The position numbers and the translations under genes were made by a program. This document shows, piece by piece, positions 10,712 through 18,801 of a DNA stretch of 64,000 nucleotides (position 1 is its first letter; every line of letters begins with the position of its first letter). The notes beneath the pieces are model-generated. The model was given only the letters and a program-made list of their open reading frames with translations, was not told the DNA's origin and made no database searches. Source of the DNA: RBG-16-34-14 sp963727535 (lineage in GTDB: Bacteria; Bacteroidota; Ignavibacteria; Ignavibacteriales; Ignavibacteriaceae); NCBI GenBank assembly GCA_963727535.1, contig CAVSGR010000002.1, forward strand, positions 53,118-117,117, given 5' to 3'.

Positions 10712-11617
10712 ATGAAAAATATAAGAATATACCTGATTACACTAATAACTTTGCTGTTTGTCACCGGTACATACGCAGCCAGCGTGCTTAAAGTTCTGTA
10801 TGAGAAAACATATCATATCTCTCCCGGTAAAGAATTAAGAGTTGACGCTTCCGTAGGAGATGTTTTAATTTCAACCTGGGATAAGGATGAGGTTTACATA
10901 AAAGTGCTTGGGAATGAAAAAGCAGAAGATAAAGTGGATTTTAATTTTGATGCAAATGAAGACAGAGTTGAAGTATCCGCTAAAAAGGAAGGTGGTTTCT
11001 TTAATTGGTTTGGATTCAACGGGATTTCGTTGAGATTCGAAATTAAAGTTCCCAAAAATTTTAACAACAGAGTATCTACCAGCGGTGGAGATATTAAGCT
11101 TTCCGATGTAACCGGAAAGATGCATCTGAAAACGTCAGGCGGAGATTTGTTGATTAAGAATACTGATGGAGATTTAAAAGCATCTACATCAGGCGGGGAT
11201 ATTATTTTGGATCAAAACAAGGGAGAACTCTCTGTTACAACCTCAGGCGGCGATATTAAAGCAAAAAATTTTGATGGGAATTTATATGCATCTACTTCGG
11301 GTGGTGATATTAGGCTGAAGGGGACGAACTCAAAAATTCATGCTGAAACATCCGGTGGGGACATTGATCTGGAATATTGGGGCGCAAGTAAAGGTATAGA
11401 TCTTTCGACTTCGGGCGGTAATATTTATATTAAGATCCCGGTGGATTTTAGCGCTTCGGTGAAGCTGGCCACGTCCGGAGGTGAAGTTTCAACTGATATC
11501 GGTGTAAATAATGTAAGAAAAATGTCTTCCCATAAACTTGAGGGCGAATTAAATAAAGGAGGTTCTCCTTTGAATGCGACTACTTCCGGCGGGGACATCG
11601 TTGTAAGAAAATTGTAA
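10712..11617 (+). CDS. DUF4097-family exported beta-repeat protein
   Basis: A 301-residue protein with a signal peptide (LITLITLLFVTGTYAAS). From about residue 125 it is built of short beta repeats, each carrying a TSGGD-like motif. Nine TSGG motifs are visible (seven TSGGD, plus one TSGGN and one TSGGE), mostly 15-25 residues apart, the last near the C-terminus. This is the DUF4097 right-handed beta-helix-like architecture, often described as a putative adhesin and often linked to anti-sigma or envelope-stress loci. No anti-sigma factor is adjacent. The start is set by GGAG about 9 nt upstream. It is likely periplasmic or surface-exposed; its function is unknown. Confidence 0.85.
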   Translation: MKNIRIYLITLITLLFVTGTYAASVLKVLYEKTYHISPGKELRVDASVGDVLISTWDKDEVYIKVLGNEKAEDKVDFNFDANEDRVEVSAKKEGGFFNWFGFNGISLRFEIKVPKNFNNRVSTSGGDIKLSDVTGKMHLKTSGGDLLIKNTDGDLKASTSGGDIILDQNKGELSVTTSGGDIKAKNFDGNLYASTSGGDIRLKGTNSKIHAETSGGDIDLEYWGASKGIDLSTSGGNIYIKIPVDFSASVKLATSGGEVSTDIGVNNVRKMSSHKLEGELNKGGSPLNATTSGGDIVVRKL

Positions 11618-11632
11618 TTTCTTTCTGCAGTA

Positions 11633-11654
11633 GGGACACTCAATTGAGTGTCCC
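11633..11654. repeat. Perfect 22-bp palindrome, GTAGGG type
   Basis: GGGACACTCAA followed immediately by its reverse complement lies 16 nt after the DUF4097 stop. It is preceded by GTA, so it starts GTAGGG like the two palindromes around ppk2. There is no poly-T run, so an intrinsic terminator is uncertain. It may be a member of a dispersed palindromic family. Confidence 0.6.
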
Positions 11655-11715
11655 CCCAGCCTTCCTTGTAATAAATAAACTTCTTTAATAGTTTGCATAA
11701 AAAATCTTCTTTTAC

Positions 11716-12174
11716 ATGAAAGAACAACTTATTTATAATTTCTTTGATGACGACGAGTTCCTGAGAGTCTCTAATAAGATCAAAGAGACTGAGAAGAAAA
11801 CAGCCGGGGAAATTAGCGTTAGTATAAAAGAAAAGAGATCATTTACCCAGAAGAAAAAAACTTTAAGGCAACTTGCCGAAGATGAATTTCACAGGCTTGG
11901 AATAACTAAAACACGCGACAGCACCGGAGTACTTTTCTTTTTAGTTCTTGAGGACCGGCAATTTTATATTCTTGCCGACAAAGGAATAAATGAAAAAGTC
12001 TCACAGTATACCTGGGATAAAATTAAAAATGAAATGCAGGAAAAATTTTTAAAAGGAGAATTCTGTAAAGGTATTTTGTTCGGAATTGAAGAAGCTGGAA
12101 AAATATTGAGTACTCATTTCCCAATTAAACCTGATGACACCAACGAGTTATCAAACCGGGTTAACATCATTTAG
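11716..12174 (+). CDS. TPM-domain protein
   Basis: A 152-residue protein matching the TPM (TLP18.3/Psb32/MOLO-1) domain. Evidence is the opening helix with KIKETEKKTAGEISVSI, the segment GVLFFLVLEDRQFYILADKGIN (about 73-94), and the C-terminal FCKGILFGIEEAGKIL helix. No signal peptide or membrane helix is present, unlike many TPM proteins that are membrane-anchored, so this is a soluble form. Bacterial TPM proteins have been linked to phosphatase activity and envelope maintenance, but the role here is unknown. Such genes often sit beside LemA genes; none is seen here. Confidence 0.75.
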   Translation: MKEQLIYNFFDDDEFLRVSNKIKETEKKTAGEISVSIKEKRSFTQKKKTLRQLAEDEFHRLGITKTRDSTGVLFFLVLEDRQFYILADKGINEKVSQYTWDKIKNEMQEKFLKGEFCKGILFGIEEAGKILSTHFPIKPDDTNELSNRVNII

Positions 12175-12195
12175 ATTTTATTAATCGTTTAAAAT

Positions 12196-12222
12196 GAAAA
12201 AGGGCAGCATAAAACTGCCCTT
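12196..12222 (-). terminator. Intrinsic terminator between TPM gene and trxA
   Basis: Arms AGGGCAG (12201-12207) and CTGCCCT (12215-12221) form a 7-bp stem with a 7-nt loop. Read on the minus strand the stem is followed by TTTTT, so it should terminate trxA. It may also serve the convergent TPM gene. Confidence 0.7.
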
Positions 12223-12242
12223 CATTCCCTATTCGGCTTAAA

Positions 12243-12578
12243 TTAATTAACGCTTAAAACATGTGAACGAAGTCTATCTTCGAGCATTTTCTTTGGAACA
12301 GCTCCGATTACTGCATCAACAACCTTTCCATCTTTAAATATGCCGAGAGTCGGAATGCTTCTGACTCCATACTTTATCGCAACATTCTGATTGTCGTCGG
12401 TATTTAACTTTACAACTTTCAATTTGCCCTGGTATTCAGAAGCAATTTCATCAATAACGGGAGCTATCATTTTACAGGGTCCGCACCATGGCGCCCAAAA
12501 ATCAACAAGAACAGGTATCTCAGATTTTATTACTTCCTGATCGAAATTGGAATCTGTTCCTTCAACTGTGTTTTTCAT
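12243..12578 (-). CDS. trxA: Thioredoxin
   Basis: A 111-residue single-domain thioredoxin. The redox-active site is WCGPC (Cys32 and Cys35) inside LVDFWAPWCGPCKM, with the cis-proline loop SIPT near residue 75 and a GA[VI] C-terminal segment. It has no signal peptide, so it is the cytoplasmic reductant for ribonucleotide reductase, methionine sulfoxide reductase and similar enzymes. Length and motifs are standard. A well-formed terminator follows at 12196-12222. It lies downstream of the amidase gene with an 80-nt gap. Confidence 0.96.
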   Translation of the reverse strand: MKNTVEGTDSNFDQEVIKSEIPVLVDFWAPWCGPCKMIAPVIDEIASEYQGKLKVVKLNTDDNQNVAIKYGVRSIPTLGIFKDGKVVDAVIGAVPKKMLEDRLRSHVLSVN

Positions 12579-12658
12579 ATTTCCTTCCTATCTATAAAAT
12601 TTAACATTGAGTATGATGTCTTAAAAAAATAAACGATTCAAATCTAATAGTTTTTTAG

Positions 12659-14188
12659 TTATAATTCTGTCTGCATAACTTTTTCGTAATATTCTTTAAA
12701 GCTTTTGATAGATTTAAATATCGCTTCTGCTATATTTTTCTGACCCTTGCTGCTTTTAATATAATTTGCATCTTTTTTGTTTGATAAAAAGCCTGTTTCA
12801 ATTAAGACACTCGGCATAGCGGCACCAACCAAAACGTAAAAACCCGCTTGTTTAACTCCACGAGATGAAACCGGTAGATCAGCATTCATTTGTTTATTCA
12901 ATATATCGGAAAACTTCTCAGAATATTTCATATAAGCTGAGTGAGCCATCGTTACAAGAATAAAATTTTCATCGGTAAGCTTTTCATATCTTTTAGGATT
13001 CTCTTCATATTCGATTACACTATTTTCCCGTTCCGCAATAGCAATTGCCTCTTTTGTTCTGCCTGGGCGGAGAAGATAAACTTCAAATCCTTCGGCATCA
13101 GTCGGTTTATGAGGAGTTGAATTACAATGAACTGAAATAAAAAGCTTGCCGTCTTCCTCGTTAGCGATCTTACCCCTTTTATACAATTCCACAAAAGTAT
13201 CATTTTTTCTTGTGTAAACAACTTTAACACCCTTCATTTCTTTTTCAATCAGCTTACCGAGCTGAAGAACGACTCCAAGATTTACATCTTTCTCCTTTAC
13301 TCCACCGATACCAATTGCACCGGCATCTTTACCACCATGACCTGCGTCCAAAACTATTACATCAAAATCCCATTTGGATTTATTCTTTTCCCGTTCTTCA
13401 TTTCTTGCAAATATCTTATTATGAATTGTAATTAAAATATCATTGCTGCCTTCCGCATTAAGAACTTCGTTTGTTGTATACTGATTACTAAGTGTAAATT
13501 TAATTTCGGTATCGTTTCCAATATTCCTGGCATTAATTTCTTTTACTAAGCCTTTGCTATATTTGTGTGTTAAGTTTTCTGCATCGGCTTTTACATTTCT
13601 AAAAATAATCGTAAGAATATTATTCTTGTATGAGCTTGTGTAAGTTGCTATCCTTTTTTTAGATTTAATTCTTACAAGTGTACCGTTTACTTTGTCTTCT
13701 ACACTTATTCCAGTAATGCCTACTCCTGTTTCCCTGGTTTCCGGGATAACCCGTCCTTTAAAAATAATTTTGCCTGGTTTTTCATAAACGATATTACTGC
13801 CCGATGCTTTTACAAGGTAATCAATAGAATAAAGAAGTGGGACAAAAATCTGGTCATCGAAATAATATGTTGAAGTCGGGAGCTGGTAAGTTTCGGATTT
13901 ATTATCAGCGCGGGAAGTTAAAACAATGTAAGGATTCTTTGCCGTTATCTTGAGGTTATAATCGTCGAATTTTAATTCTACTTTATGTGTTTCTTCGTTG
14001 TAATAATAATTTGTAGAGATTGCTTCGGCAAAATGAATCAAAGAAAAATAAAGCGTCCCCTGTCTTTCATAAACAGGAATATATTTTGTCCCTGCCGAAG
14101 TAACAACGGCAAGCTTATCCAGGCTCTGGGAAAATGCGAGACAAGCAAACGACAAAAAAATAAGAAGAGAAAACTTTAATTTCATCAA
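12659..14188 (-). CDS. N-acetylmuramoyl-L-alanine amidase (Amidase_3) with N-terminal substrate/envelope domain
   Basis: A 509-residue exported enzyme that cleaves the amide bond between MurNAc and the stem peptide. The signal peptide (residues 1-20, ending LAFSQS) is followed by a beta-rich N-terminal half resembling copper-amine-oxidase-like and AMIN domains. The C-terminal Amidase_3 domain starts near 275 with VIVLDAGHGGKDAGA (zinc His). The second zinc ligand is the Glu in GGVKEKD, the third the His of SVHCNS, and the catalytic Glu lies in VLIETGFLSN. It acts in the periplasm in cell separation or wall turnover. It is intact and is followed by trxA. Confidence 0.9.
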   Translation of the reverse strand: MMKLKFSLLIFLSFACLAFSQSLDKLAVVTSAGTKYIPVYERQGTLYFSLIHFAEAISTNYYYNEETHKVELKFDDYNLKITAKNPYIVLTSRADNKSETYQLPTSTYYFDDQIFVPLLYSIDYLVKASGSNIVYEKPGKIIFKGRVIPETRETGVGITGISVEDKVNGTLVRIKSKKRIATYTSSYKNNILTIIFRNVKADAENLTHKYSKGLVKEINARNIGNDTEIKFTLSNQYTTNEVLNAEGSNDILITIHNKIFARNEEREKNKSKWDFDVIVLDAGHGGKDAGAIGIGGVKEKDVNLGVVLQLGKLIEKEMKGVKVVYTRKNDTFVELYKRGKIANEEDGKLFISVHCNSTPHKPTDAEGFEVYLLRPGRTKEAIAIAERENSVIEYEENPKRYEKLTDENFILVTMAHSAYMKYSEKFSDILNKQMNADLPVSSRGVKQAGFYVLVGAAMPSVLIETGFLSNKKDANYIKSSKGQKNIAEAIFKSIKSFKEYYEKVMQTEL

Positions 14189-14209
14189 ATCTAAATTAAC
14201 TAAACAACT

Positions 14210-14788
14210 CTACCCGATAAAGGGAAACATAAAACCACTTTTGTTTTTGTATTCCCTGAAATTTTCTTTGAAATGTTTTCCGAGGAGTTTTTCTTCGAGC
14301 AAAGCCCTCATTATTAAAAAAGGTATCTCTAGAACTGCAAAAATTATAACAACATAACTTAATGTTGCCAAAGCCCCGCCGATATCAAGAAGAATTTGTG
14401 ATAAATATTGCGGATGCCTTATAAAACCATAGGGGCCGGTTTTAACAAGTTTATGATCTTTCGAAATCATAATGTCCTGTGAATAGCTGGGACCGAGAGT
14501 TTTATAACACCAGATCTGAACCCATGAAAAAATAATATAAACGGCGAGACCAATTAATCTTGCGTTTTCATTATTGGGTAGATATTTAAAAGTACCTATT
14601 TGGAAAACTCCGAGAACCAATCCAACCAAAGTGAAAGCTGAAAGGAAAAGAGGAAGTTTTTGCAAATAAGTTTTAGGTTTTTCTTTTGCAACAGTGAGTT
14701 TATCTTTTAACCCGCTTTTAGCGCCGGAAAGATTCGCACCGAAGGTAGCAATTATGTTTAAGCCCACAAAAATATTTATCGGGTCCAT
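14210..14788 (-). CDS. Isoprenylcysteine carboxyl-methyltransferase-like membrane protein
   Basis: A 192-residue integral membrane protein with four to five hydrophobic segments. The C-terminal half carries the ICMT/PEMT signature: LVKTGPYGFIRHPQYLSQ near residue 110 (the RHPxY motif binds S-adenosylmethionine) and EEKLLGKHFKENFREY near the end. The family methylates small or lipid substrates at the membrane; the bacterial substrate is unknown. It starts 59 nt downstream of the Trm112-like gene and ends 21 nt before the amidase gene, so cotranscription is plausible. Confidence 0.8.
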   Translation of the reverse strand: MDPINIFVGLNIIATFGANLSGAKSGLKDKLTVAKEKPKTYLQKLPLFLSAFTLVGLVLGVFQIGTFKYLPNNENARLIGLAVYIIFSWVQIWCYKTLGPSYSQDIMISKDHKLVKTGPYGFIRHPQYLSQILLDIGGALATLSYVVIIFAVLEIPFLIMRALLEEKLLGKHFKENFREYKNKSGFMFPFIG

Positions 14789-14847
14789 ATCAATAAAAAG
14801 TTTTTTGTAAATATAACAAAATTAAATGTGGATAGTCGAAAGGATTT

Positions 14848-15063
14848 TCATTCAACATTTCGTCCATGTTTTTTCATAATCGATTTCCATTCATCAAGAC
14901 TTAGTTTTTCCGATTCATCAATTAACATTACAGGAATATCATCTTTAATTTTATATCTTCTTCTTGTGCTTTTGTCAGTAGAAACAAGTGTCTCGCCATC
15001 CAGAACAAGATCGGCTTTTGTTTCAGGGCAACACAAAATTTCAAGAAGTTCTTTACTTATCAT
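14848..15063 (-). CDS. Trm112-like small protein
   Basis: A 71-residue protein of the Trm112/YcaR family: LLEILCCPETKADL at the N-terminus, then RRRYKIKDDIPVMLIDES, which is the usual core of this family. Typical members have a CPxC pair that binds zinc; here the first element is CCPETK and no second Cys pair is visible, so zinc binding is doubtful. Eukaryotic and archaeal Trm112 activates methyltransferases; bacterial versions are uncharacterised. The downstream membrane methyltransferase is a suggestive neighbour but not proof of partnership. Confidence 0.8.
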   Translation of the reverse strand: MISKELLEILCCPETKADLVLDGETLVSTDKSTRRRYKIKDDIPVMLIDESEKLSLDEWKSIMKKHGRNVE

Positions 15064-15321
15064 AAAACCCTTTACATTTTATTAATGAAAGATAAAAACT
15101 CCAGAGCAAAGCTGCATTATTTTTTTGGAAAAATATCTTTCAAAACATTCCGTAATACAACTTTATTAATTGTTATGTGCAAACATGGTTGACAAATATT
15201 TTTTCCTGTCTTAGATTCACAACCGTATTTTTCAGGGTAAAGGTAAATAACAAAATCATATTTTTTTTGACTTAAAAAGTCTTAAAATATAATTAATTAA
15301 CAACTTAAAGGTGCCATAAGC

Positions 15322-16311
15322 ATGAAGAAGGTTCTTAAAATAATTGGTATTGTTGGAGTTTCTTTAGTACTATTACTAATTGCAGGATTCATTTATTTCA
15401 ACGCATCCTATCCAAAAGTTGATCCGCCAAAAGACATAAAAGTAGAAGCTACTGCCGATAGACTTTCAAGGGGAGAATATCTTGCCAACCATGTTGCAGC
15501 CTGTATAGATTGCCATTCGGAAAGAGACTGGACAAAATTTGCGGGACCAATTAAACCAGGTACAAAAGGGAGTGGGGGAGAAGTATTCGGCGAGAGTATG
15601 GGTTTCCCCGGAACTACTGTTACAAAAAATTTAACACCTGCTAATCTTGGCTCGTGGACTGACGGCGAGTTGTTAAGAGCTATAACCTGCGGAGTAACAA
15701 AAGATAATAAGGCTTTATTCCCTTTGATGCCTTATATGCATTACAATAATTTCACACAGGAAGATGTATATTCAATTATTACGTATATAAGATCACTGCA
15801 GCCTCAGGAAAAAGAGATACCCGAAACCAAGCTCAACTTTCCTCTTAATCTGCTTGTCAAAACAATGCCGATTAAAAGTTATACTCCTGCTAAAGAAGTC
15901 GATAGATCAGACTCTGTTGAATATGGAAGATACTTAGTTACAATTGCTTCCTGCTCAGAGTGTCATACACAAGCTGTCAATGGAGAACCTTTACCGGGAA
16001 TGTATCTTGCTGGTGGGCGTCAATTTAATTTCCCCTCCGGGATTACAACTTCTGCCAATATTACACCTGATACTGAAACCGGAATTGGAAGTTGGAAAAA
16101 GCAGGATTTTATAAATCGGTTCAGACTATACAGCGGTGAAGATGCACATAACATTCCTGTTAATATGCAGAAGGATTTTAATACACCAATGCCATGGTTA
16201 ATGTATTCGGGAATGGCAGACGAGGACCTTGGCGCAATATACGATTACCTGAGAACTGTAAAATCGGTAAACAACAGAATTAATAGGTTTACTCCAAACA
16301 AAACCAACTAA
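15322..16311 (+). CDS. Di-haem cytochrome c, membrane-anchored
   Basis: A 329-residue protein with an uncleaved N-terminal helix (residues about 5-27). Two c-type haem sites are visible: CIDCH at 61-65 and CSECH near 210. Each is in its own cytochrome domain with a downstream Met-containing segment (LFPLMPYMHYNNF for the first, NTPMPWLMYSG for the second). The layout matches the cytochrome subunits of membrane-bound alcohol/aldehyde dehydrogenases, but no dehydrogenase partner is next to it. It probably carries electrons in the periplasm. The upstream 250 nt hold no gene, so it has its own promoter region. It is intact. Confidence 0.85.
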   Translation: MKKVLKIIGIVGVSLVLLLIAGFIYFNASYPKVDPPKDIKVEATADRLSRGEYLANHVAACIDCHSERDWTKFAGPIKPGTKGSGGEVFGESMGFPGTTVTKNLTPANLGSWTDGELLRAITCGVTKDNKALFPLMPYMHYNNFTQEDVYSIITYIRSLQPQEKEIPETKLNFPLNLLVKTMPIKSYTPAKEVDRSDSVEYGRYLVTIASCSECHTQAVNGEPLPGMYLAGGRQFNFPSGITTSANITPDTETGIGSWKKQDFINRFRLYSGEDAHNIPVNMQKDFNTPMPWLMYSGMADEDLGAIYDYLRTVKSVNNRINRFTPNKTN

Positions 16312-16350
16312 TTTTTTAAGCTTCTTAATAAATGATGTGAGTGTTTCTAT

Positions 16351-16379
16351 GTAGGGTTCACTTTGAAAGTGAACCCTAC
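16351..16379. repeat. 29-bp palindrome, copy 1 (upstream of ppk2)
   Basis: Arms GTAGGGTTCACTTT and AAAGTGAACCCTAC (14 bp) flank a single central G. It is identical over the full 29 bp to the copy at 17380-17408, and the preceding TAT is also shared. It lies between the cytochrome and ppk2 genes. Confidence 0.9.
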
Positions 16380-16497
16380 CGTTCGTGGGTTAAATTCCAA
16401 CGTTCTTTGGATTGAGTTTCTCTTTATTGCCTATCCTGGTTATTTACTTTTTATTACTTTTACTGCTAATAACATTTACAAATCATTTGCTAAAATT

Positions 16498-17421
16498 ATG
16501 ATTTCAGACAAACTAATAGCTTCGCCCGGTAAAAAACTGGACTTATCAAAAATCTCCACATCCGATACACTCAACTTTAAATCTAAATCGGAAACATCAA
16601 GTCTGTTAAAAAAGAATATCAAAAAAATGTTTGACTTGCAGGGAAAATTATATGCTCAGAATGAGTATTCGGTTTTAATAGTTTTCCAGGCAATGGATGC
16701 AGCAGGAAAAGACAGCACCATAAAACATGTAATGTCAGGATTAAATCCACAGGGAACCCAGGTTCATAGTTTTAAGCAACCTTCAATAGAAGAGTTAGAT
16801 CACGATTACTTGTGGAGAATTAATAAAGCATTACCGGAAAGAGGAAGAATCGGAATATTCAACCGATCTTATTATGAAGAAGTTCTTGTAGTTCGTGTTC
16901 ACAATCTTATTAAAACTCAACATCTGCCTAAAGAAATGAAAACCGGTAATGTCTGGGAAAAGAGATTCCGGCAGATACAGGACTTTGAAAAGTATTTATA
17001 TGAAAACGGAACAATGATTTTGAAATTTTTTCTTCACGTTTCAAAAGAGGAACAGAAAAAAAGATTTTTAGAAAGAATTAATGATAAATCAAAAAACTGG
17101 AAATTTTCTTCTGCAGATCTTGCCGAAAGAAAATTCTGGGATGAATATCAAAAGTGTTACGGAGAAGCAATATCGGCAACAAGTAAAAAGCACGCACCAT
17201 GGTTCATAATTCCTGCTGATCATAAATGGTTTATGAGATTTGCCGTTTCACAAATAATAACAGAGTATTTAGAAAAACTGGATATTGATTATCCAGTACT
17301 TTCAAAAGAACAGATTAAAAAATTGGAAGAGTCTAAGAAAATATTAACAGGAAATGATTTGATGTGTGGGGTCTTATATGTAGGGTTCACTTTGAAAGTG
17401 AACCCTACATTTGCAAAATAG
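16498..17421 (+). CDS. ppk2: Polyphosphate kinase 2 (PPK2 family)
   Basis: A 307-residue PPK2-type phosphotransferase that moves phosphate between polyphosphate and nucleotides. Evidence: Walker A-like FQAMDAAGKDSTIKHV (about residue 64), FNRSYYEEVLVVRVH with the lid/Walker B residues (about 121), and FLHVSKEEQKKRF further on. I start at the ATG at 16498, which gives the usual N-terminus; the reading frame is open further upstream but that part crosses the first palindrome. The 3' end is odd: the last 15 or so codons (LYVGFTLKVNPTFAK) are supplied by the second palindrome copy, so the native C-terminus may have been replaced when the repeat inserted. Confidence 0.88.
   Translation: MISDKLIASPGKKLDLSKISTSDTLNFKSKSETSSLLKKNIKKMFDLQGKLYAQNEYSVLIVFQAMDAAGKDSTIKHVMSGLNPQGTQVHSFKQPSIEELDHDYLWRINKALPERGRIGIFNRSYYEEVLVVRVHNLIKTQHLPKEMKTGNVWEKRFRQIQDFEKYLYENGTMILKFFLHVSKEEQKKRFLERINDKSKNWKFSSADLAERKFWDEYQKCYGEAISATSKKHAPWFIIPADHKWFMRFAVSQIITEYLEKLDIDYPVLSKEQIKKLEESKKILTGNDLMCGVLYVGFTLKVNPTFAK
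17380..17408. repeat. 29-bp palindrome, copy 2 (inside the 3' end of ppk2)
   Basis: Exact copy of the element at 16351-16379. It lies within the ppk2 reading frame and encodes its C-terminal residues, the stop codon following 10 nt later. A family of mobile or amplified palindromes is the simplest explanation; a role as terminator is possible because of the strong 14-bp stem. Confidence 0.9.
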
Positions 17422-17428
17422 GTTCTGA

Positions 17429-17782
17429 TTATTTAAATAATTCTTTTGTTTTTTCAGGTGGTCTCGCAAGAATTGCTTTATCCCCCATCTCAATAATTGG
17501 TCTTTGAACAAGATCAGGATATTTAACCATAAGATCAATTAGTTCTTCATCTGAATAATTTTTGTTCCTTATGTCCAGCTCTTTATAAACTTTTTCTTTT
17601 GATCTGATAACCTCAGCAGGTTTAAGCTTCATCTTCTTTAATAAAGATTTTAATTTTATTTTTGAGAAGGGATCTATATAATAGTTCACTTTTTCAAAAT
17701 CGATTCCCTGTTCAATTAGCGCTTTGGTTACATTTCTGCAAGTTGTACAGGTTGGTTTTTCATAAACAGTTATCTTTTGCAT
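17429..17782 (-). CDS. ArsC/Spx-family thioredoxin-fold protein
   Basis: A 117-residue ArsC-family protein. The N-terminal strand-loop YEKPTCTTCRN has the CxxC seen in Spx-like members rather than the single Cys of classical arsenate reductase. The family-typical SKEKVYKELDI (about 60) and LVQRPIIE (about 90) segments are present. It may be an arsenate or disulfide reductase or a regulator; no ars genes are nearby, so arsenic resistance is not supported. It starts 11 nt after the ParA gene, so the two are probably cotranscribed. Confidence 0.82.
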   Translation of the reverse strand: MQKITVYEKPTCTTCRNVTKALIEQGIDFEKVNYYIDPFSKIKLKSLLKKMKLKPAEVIRSKEKVYKELDIRNKNYSDEELIDLMVKYPDLVQRPIIEMGDKAILARPPEKTKELFK

Positions 17783-17793
17783 TTTATTTATAA

Positions 17794-18609
17794 TTACCTT
17801 ACGGCGTCTTTAACATCAATCTCTGTTAATACTCTATAAAAATCGGAAACATTCCTTTCTATAATTTCATCAGCAAGTTGTGAATATGCAACAGAAGATT
17901 TTGCTTTGGGATTATAAATAATCGATGGCTTATTGTAATATGTAGCCTCGGCAATAACTGCATTTTTGGGAATCACCGTTTTTAGCATATGGTTTGGATA
18001 CTTGGCGTAAAGATCTTTCTTTGTACTAAAAGAAACTTTTGTATTCGATTCATAATAAGTTAATAAAATTCCTTCTACTGCAAGATGCTGGTTATAATTT
18101 CTTCTTATTGTATCCATGTGCAATAATATCTTATCAACAGCATCCATCGAAAATTTTCCCGACATAACAGGAATTAGAACTGAGTCAACGGCAATTAAAG
18201 CATCGGTGGTTAATCCTACAAGATAAGGAGGACAATCGATTATAATAAAATCAAAAACAACAGATTCCGGTCTGAGTATATTCCTTAGCAGAGACTGGTT
18301 ACTTGCAAGTTTGGAAAGTCTTACTTCATCTTTGTAATTGAGATTCTTTAATGGAATTATACTAAGGTTCTCCTGTTCAGTTTTGTGAATTACCTGGCTA
18401 ACAGATTTTGAATAATTGAAAACATCGAAAATATCTCCAACTATTTTATCCTTAACAAAGTTAAGCGATGACGAGCACGAACCAGCAGGATCAAGATCAA
18501 TTAACAGCGTTTTCTTCTTTTTAAGTGCGAAAGCAAAAGAAAGATTAACGGCAGTGGTTGTCTTACCTACTCCTCCCTTCGGCAGGGCGACAGCAATAAT
18601 TTTACCCAT
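17794..18609 (-). CDS. ParA-family ATPase
   Basis: A 271-residue ParA/MinD-type P-loop ATPase. The deviant Walker A motif PKGGVGKTTTAVNLS is at residues 10-24, the Walker A' segment LLIDLDPAGSCSSSL at about 36-50, and Walker B FIIIDCPPYL near 121. The C-terminal part is ordinary for the family. ParA proteins position chromosomes, plasmids or other cargo. No ParB or parS-like site is visible nearby, so this is an orphan ParA that may move another cargo or regulate. It is divergent from the polyprenylglyceryl-phosphate synthase gene (192-nt gap). Confidence 0.88.
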   Translation of the reverse strand: MGKIIAVALPKGGVGKTTTAVNLSFAFALKKKKTLLIDLDPAGSCSSSLNFVKDKIVGDIFDVFNYSKSVSQVIHKTEQENLSIIPLKNLNYKDEVRLSKLASNQSLLRNILRPESVVFDFIIIDCPPYLVGLTTDALIAVDSVLIPVMSGKFSMDAVDKILLHMDTIRRNYNQHLAVEGILLTYYESNTKVSFSTKKDLYAKYPNHMLKTVIPKNAVIAEATYYNKPSIIYNPKAKSSVAYSQLADEIIERNVSDFYRVLTEIDVKDAVR

Positions 18610-18801
18610 TCAGCTATTCTTAAGTGAGTCAGTAACGTTATTTAGAGCGGCATAAAAATAAAAATTTCTGTAATGATAATGAATAGTTTTAACGTTACTT
18701 CTATATTATTTTTTTAATTAATATGTGTTGCTAAATGATACATTCTTCTTTTTTCTAAAAACCAAAATGTATATATTCAAATACTATATAACCAGACTTT
18801 A

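Noticed and set aside
11090..11617. CRISPR-like or tandem DNA repeats in the DUF4097 gene
   Set aside because: The repeats are at protein level (TSGG) with varying DNA sequence and varying spacing, and they stay in frame.
16363..16497. Upstream start for ppk2 (TTG within the first palindrome)
   Set aside because: The extra 45 residues are encoded partly by the repeat and resemble nothing in PPK2. The ATG at 16498 gives a family-like N-terminus.
17429..17782. Arsenic-resistance gene
   Set aside because: The active site is CxxC, as in Spx-like proteins, and no arsR, arsB or acr3 gene is nearby.
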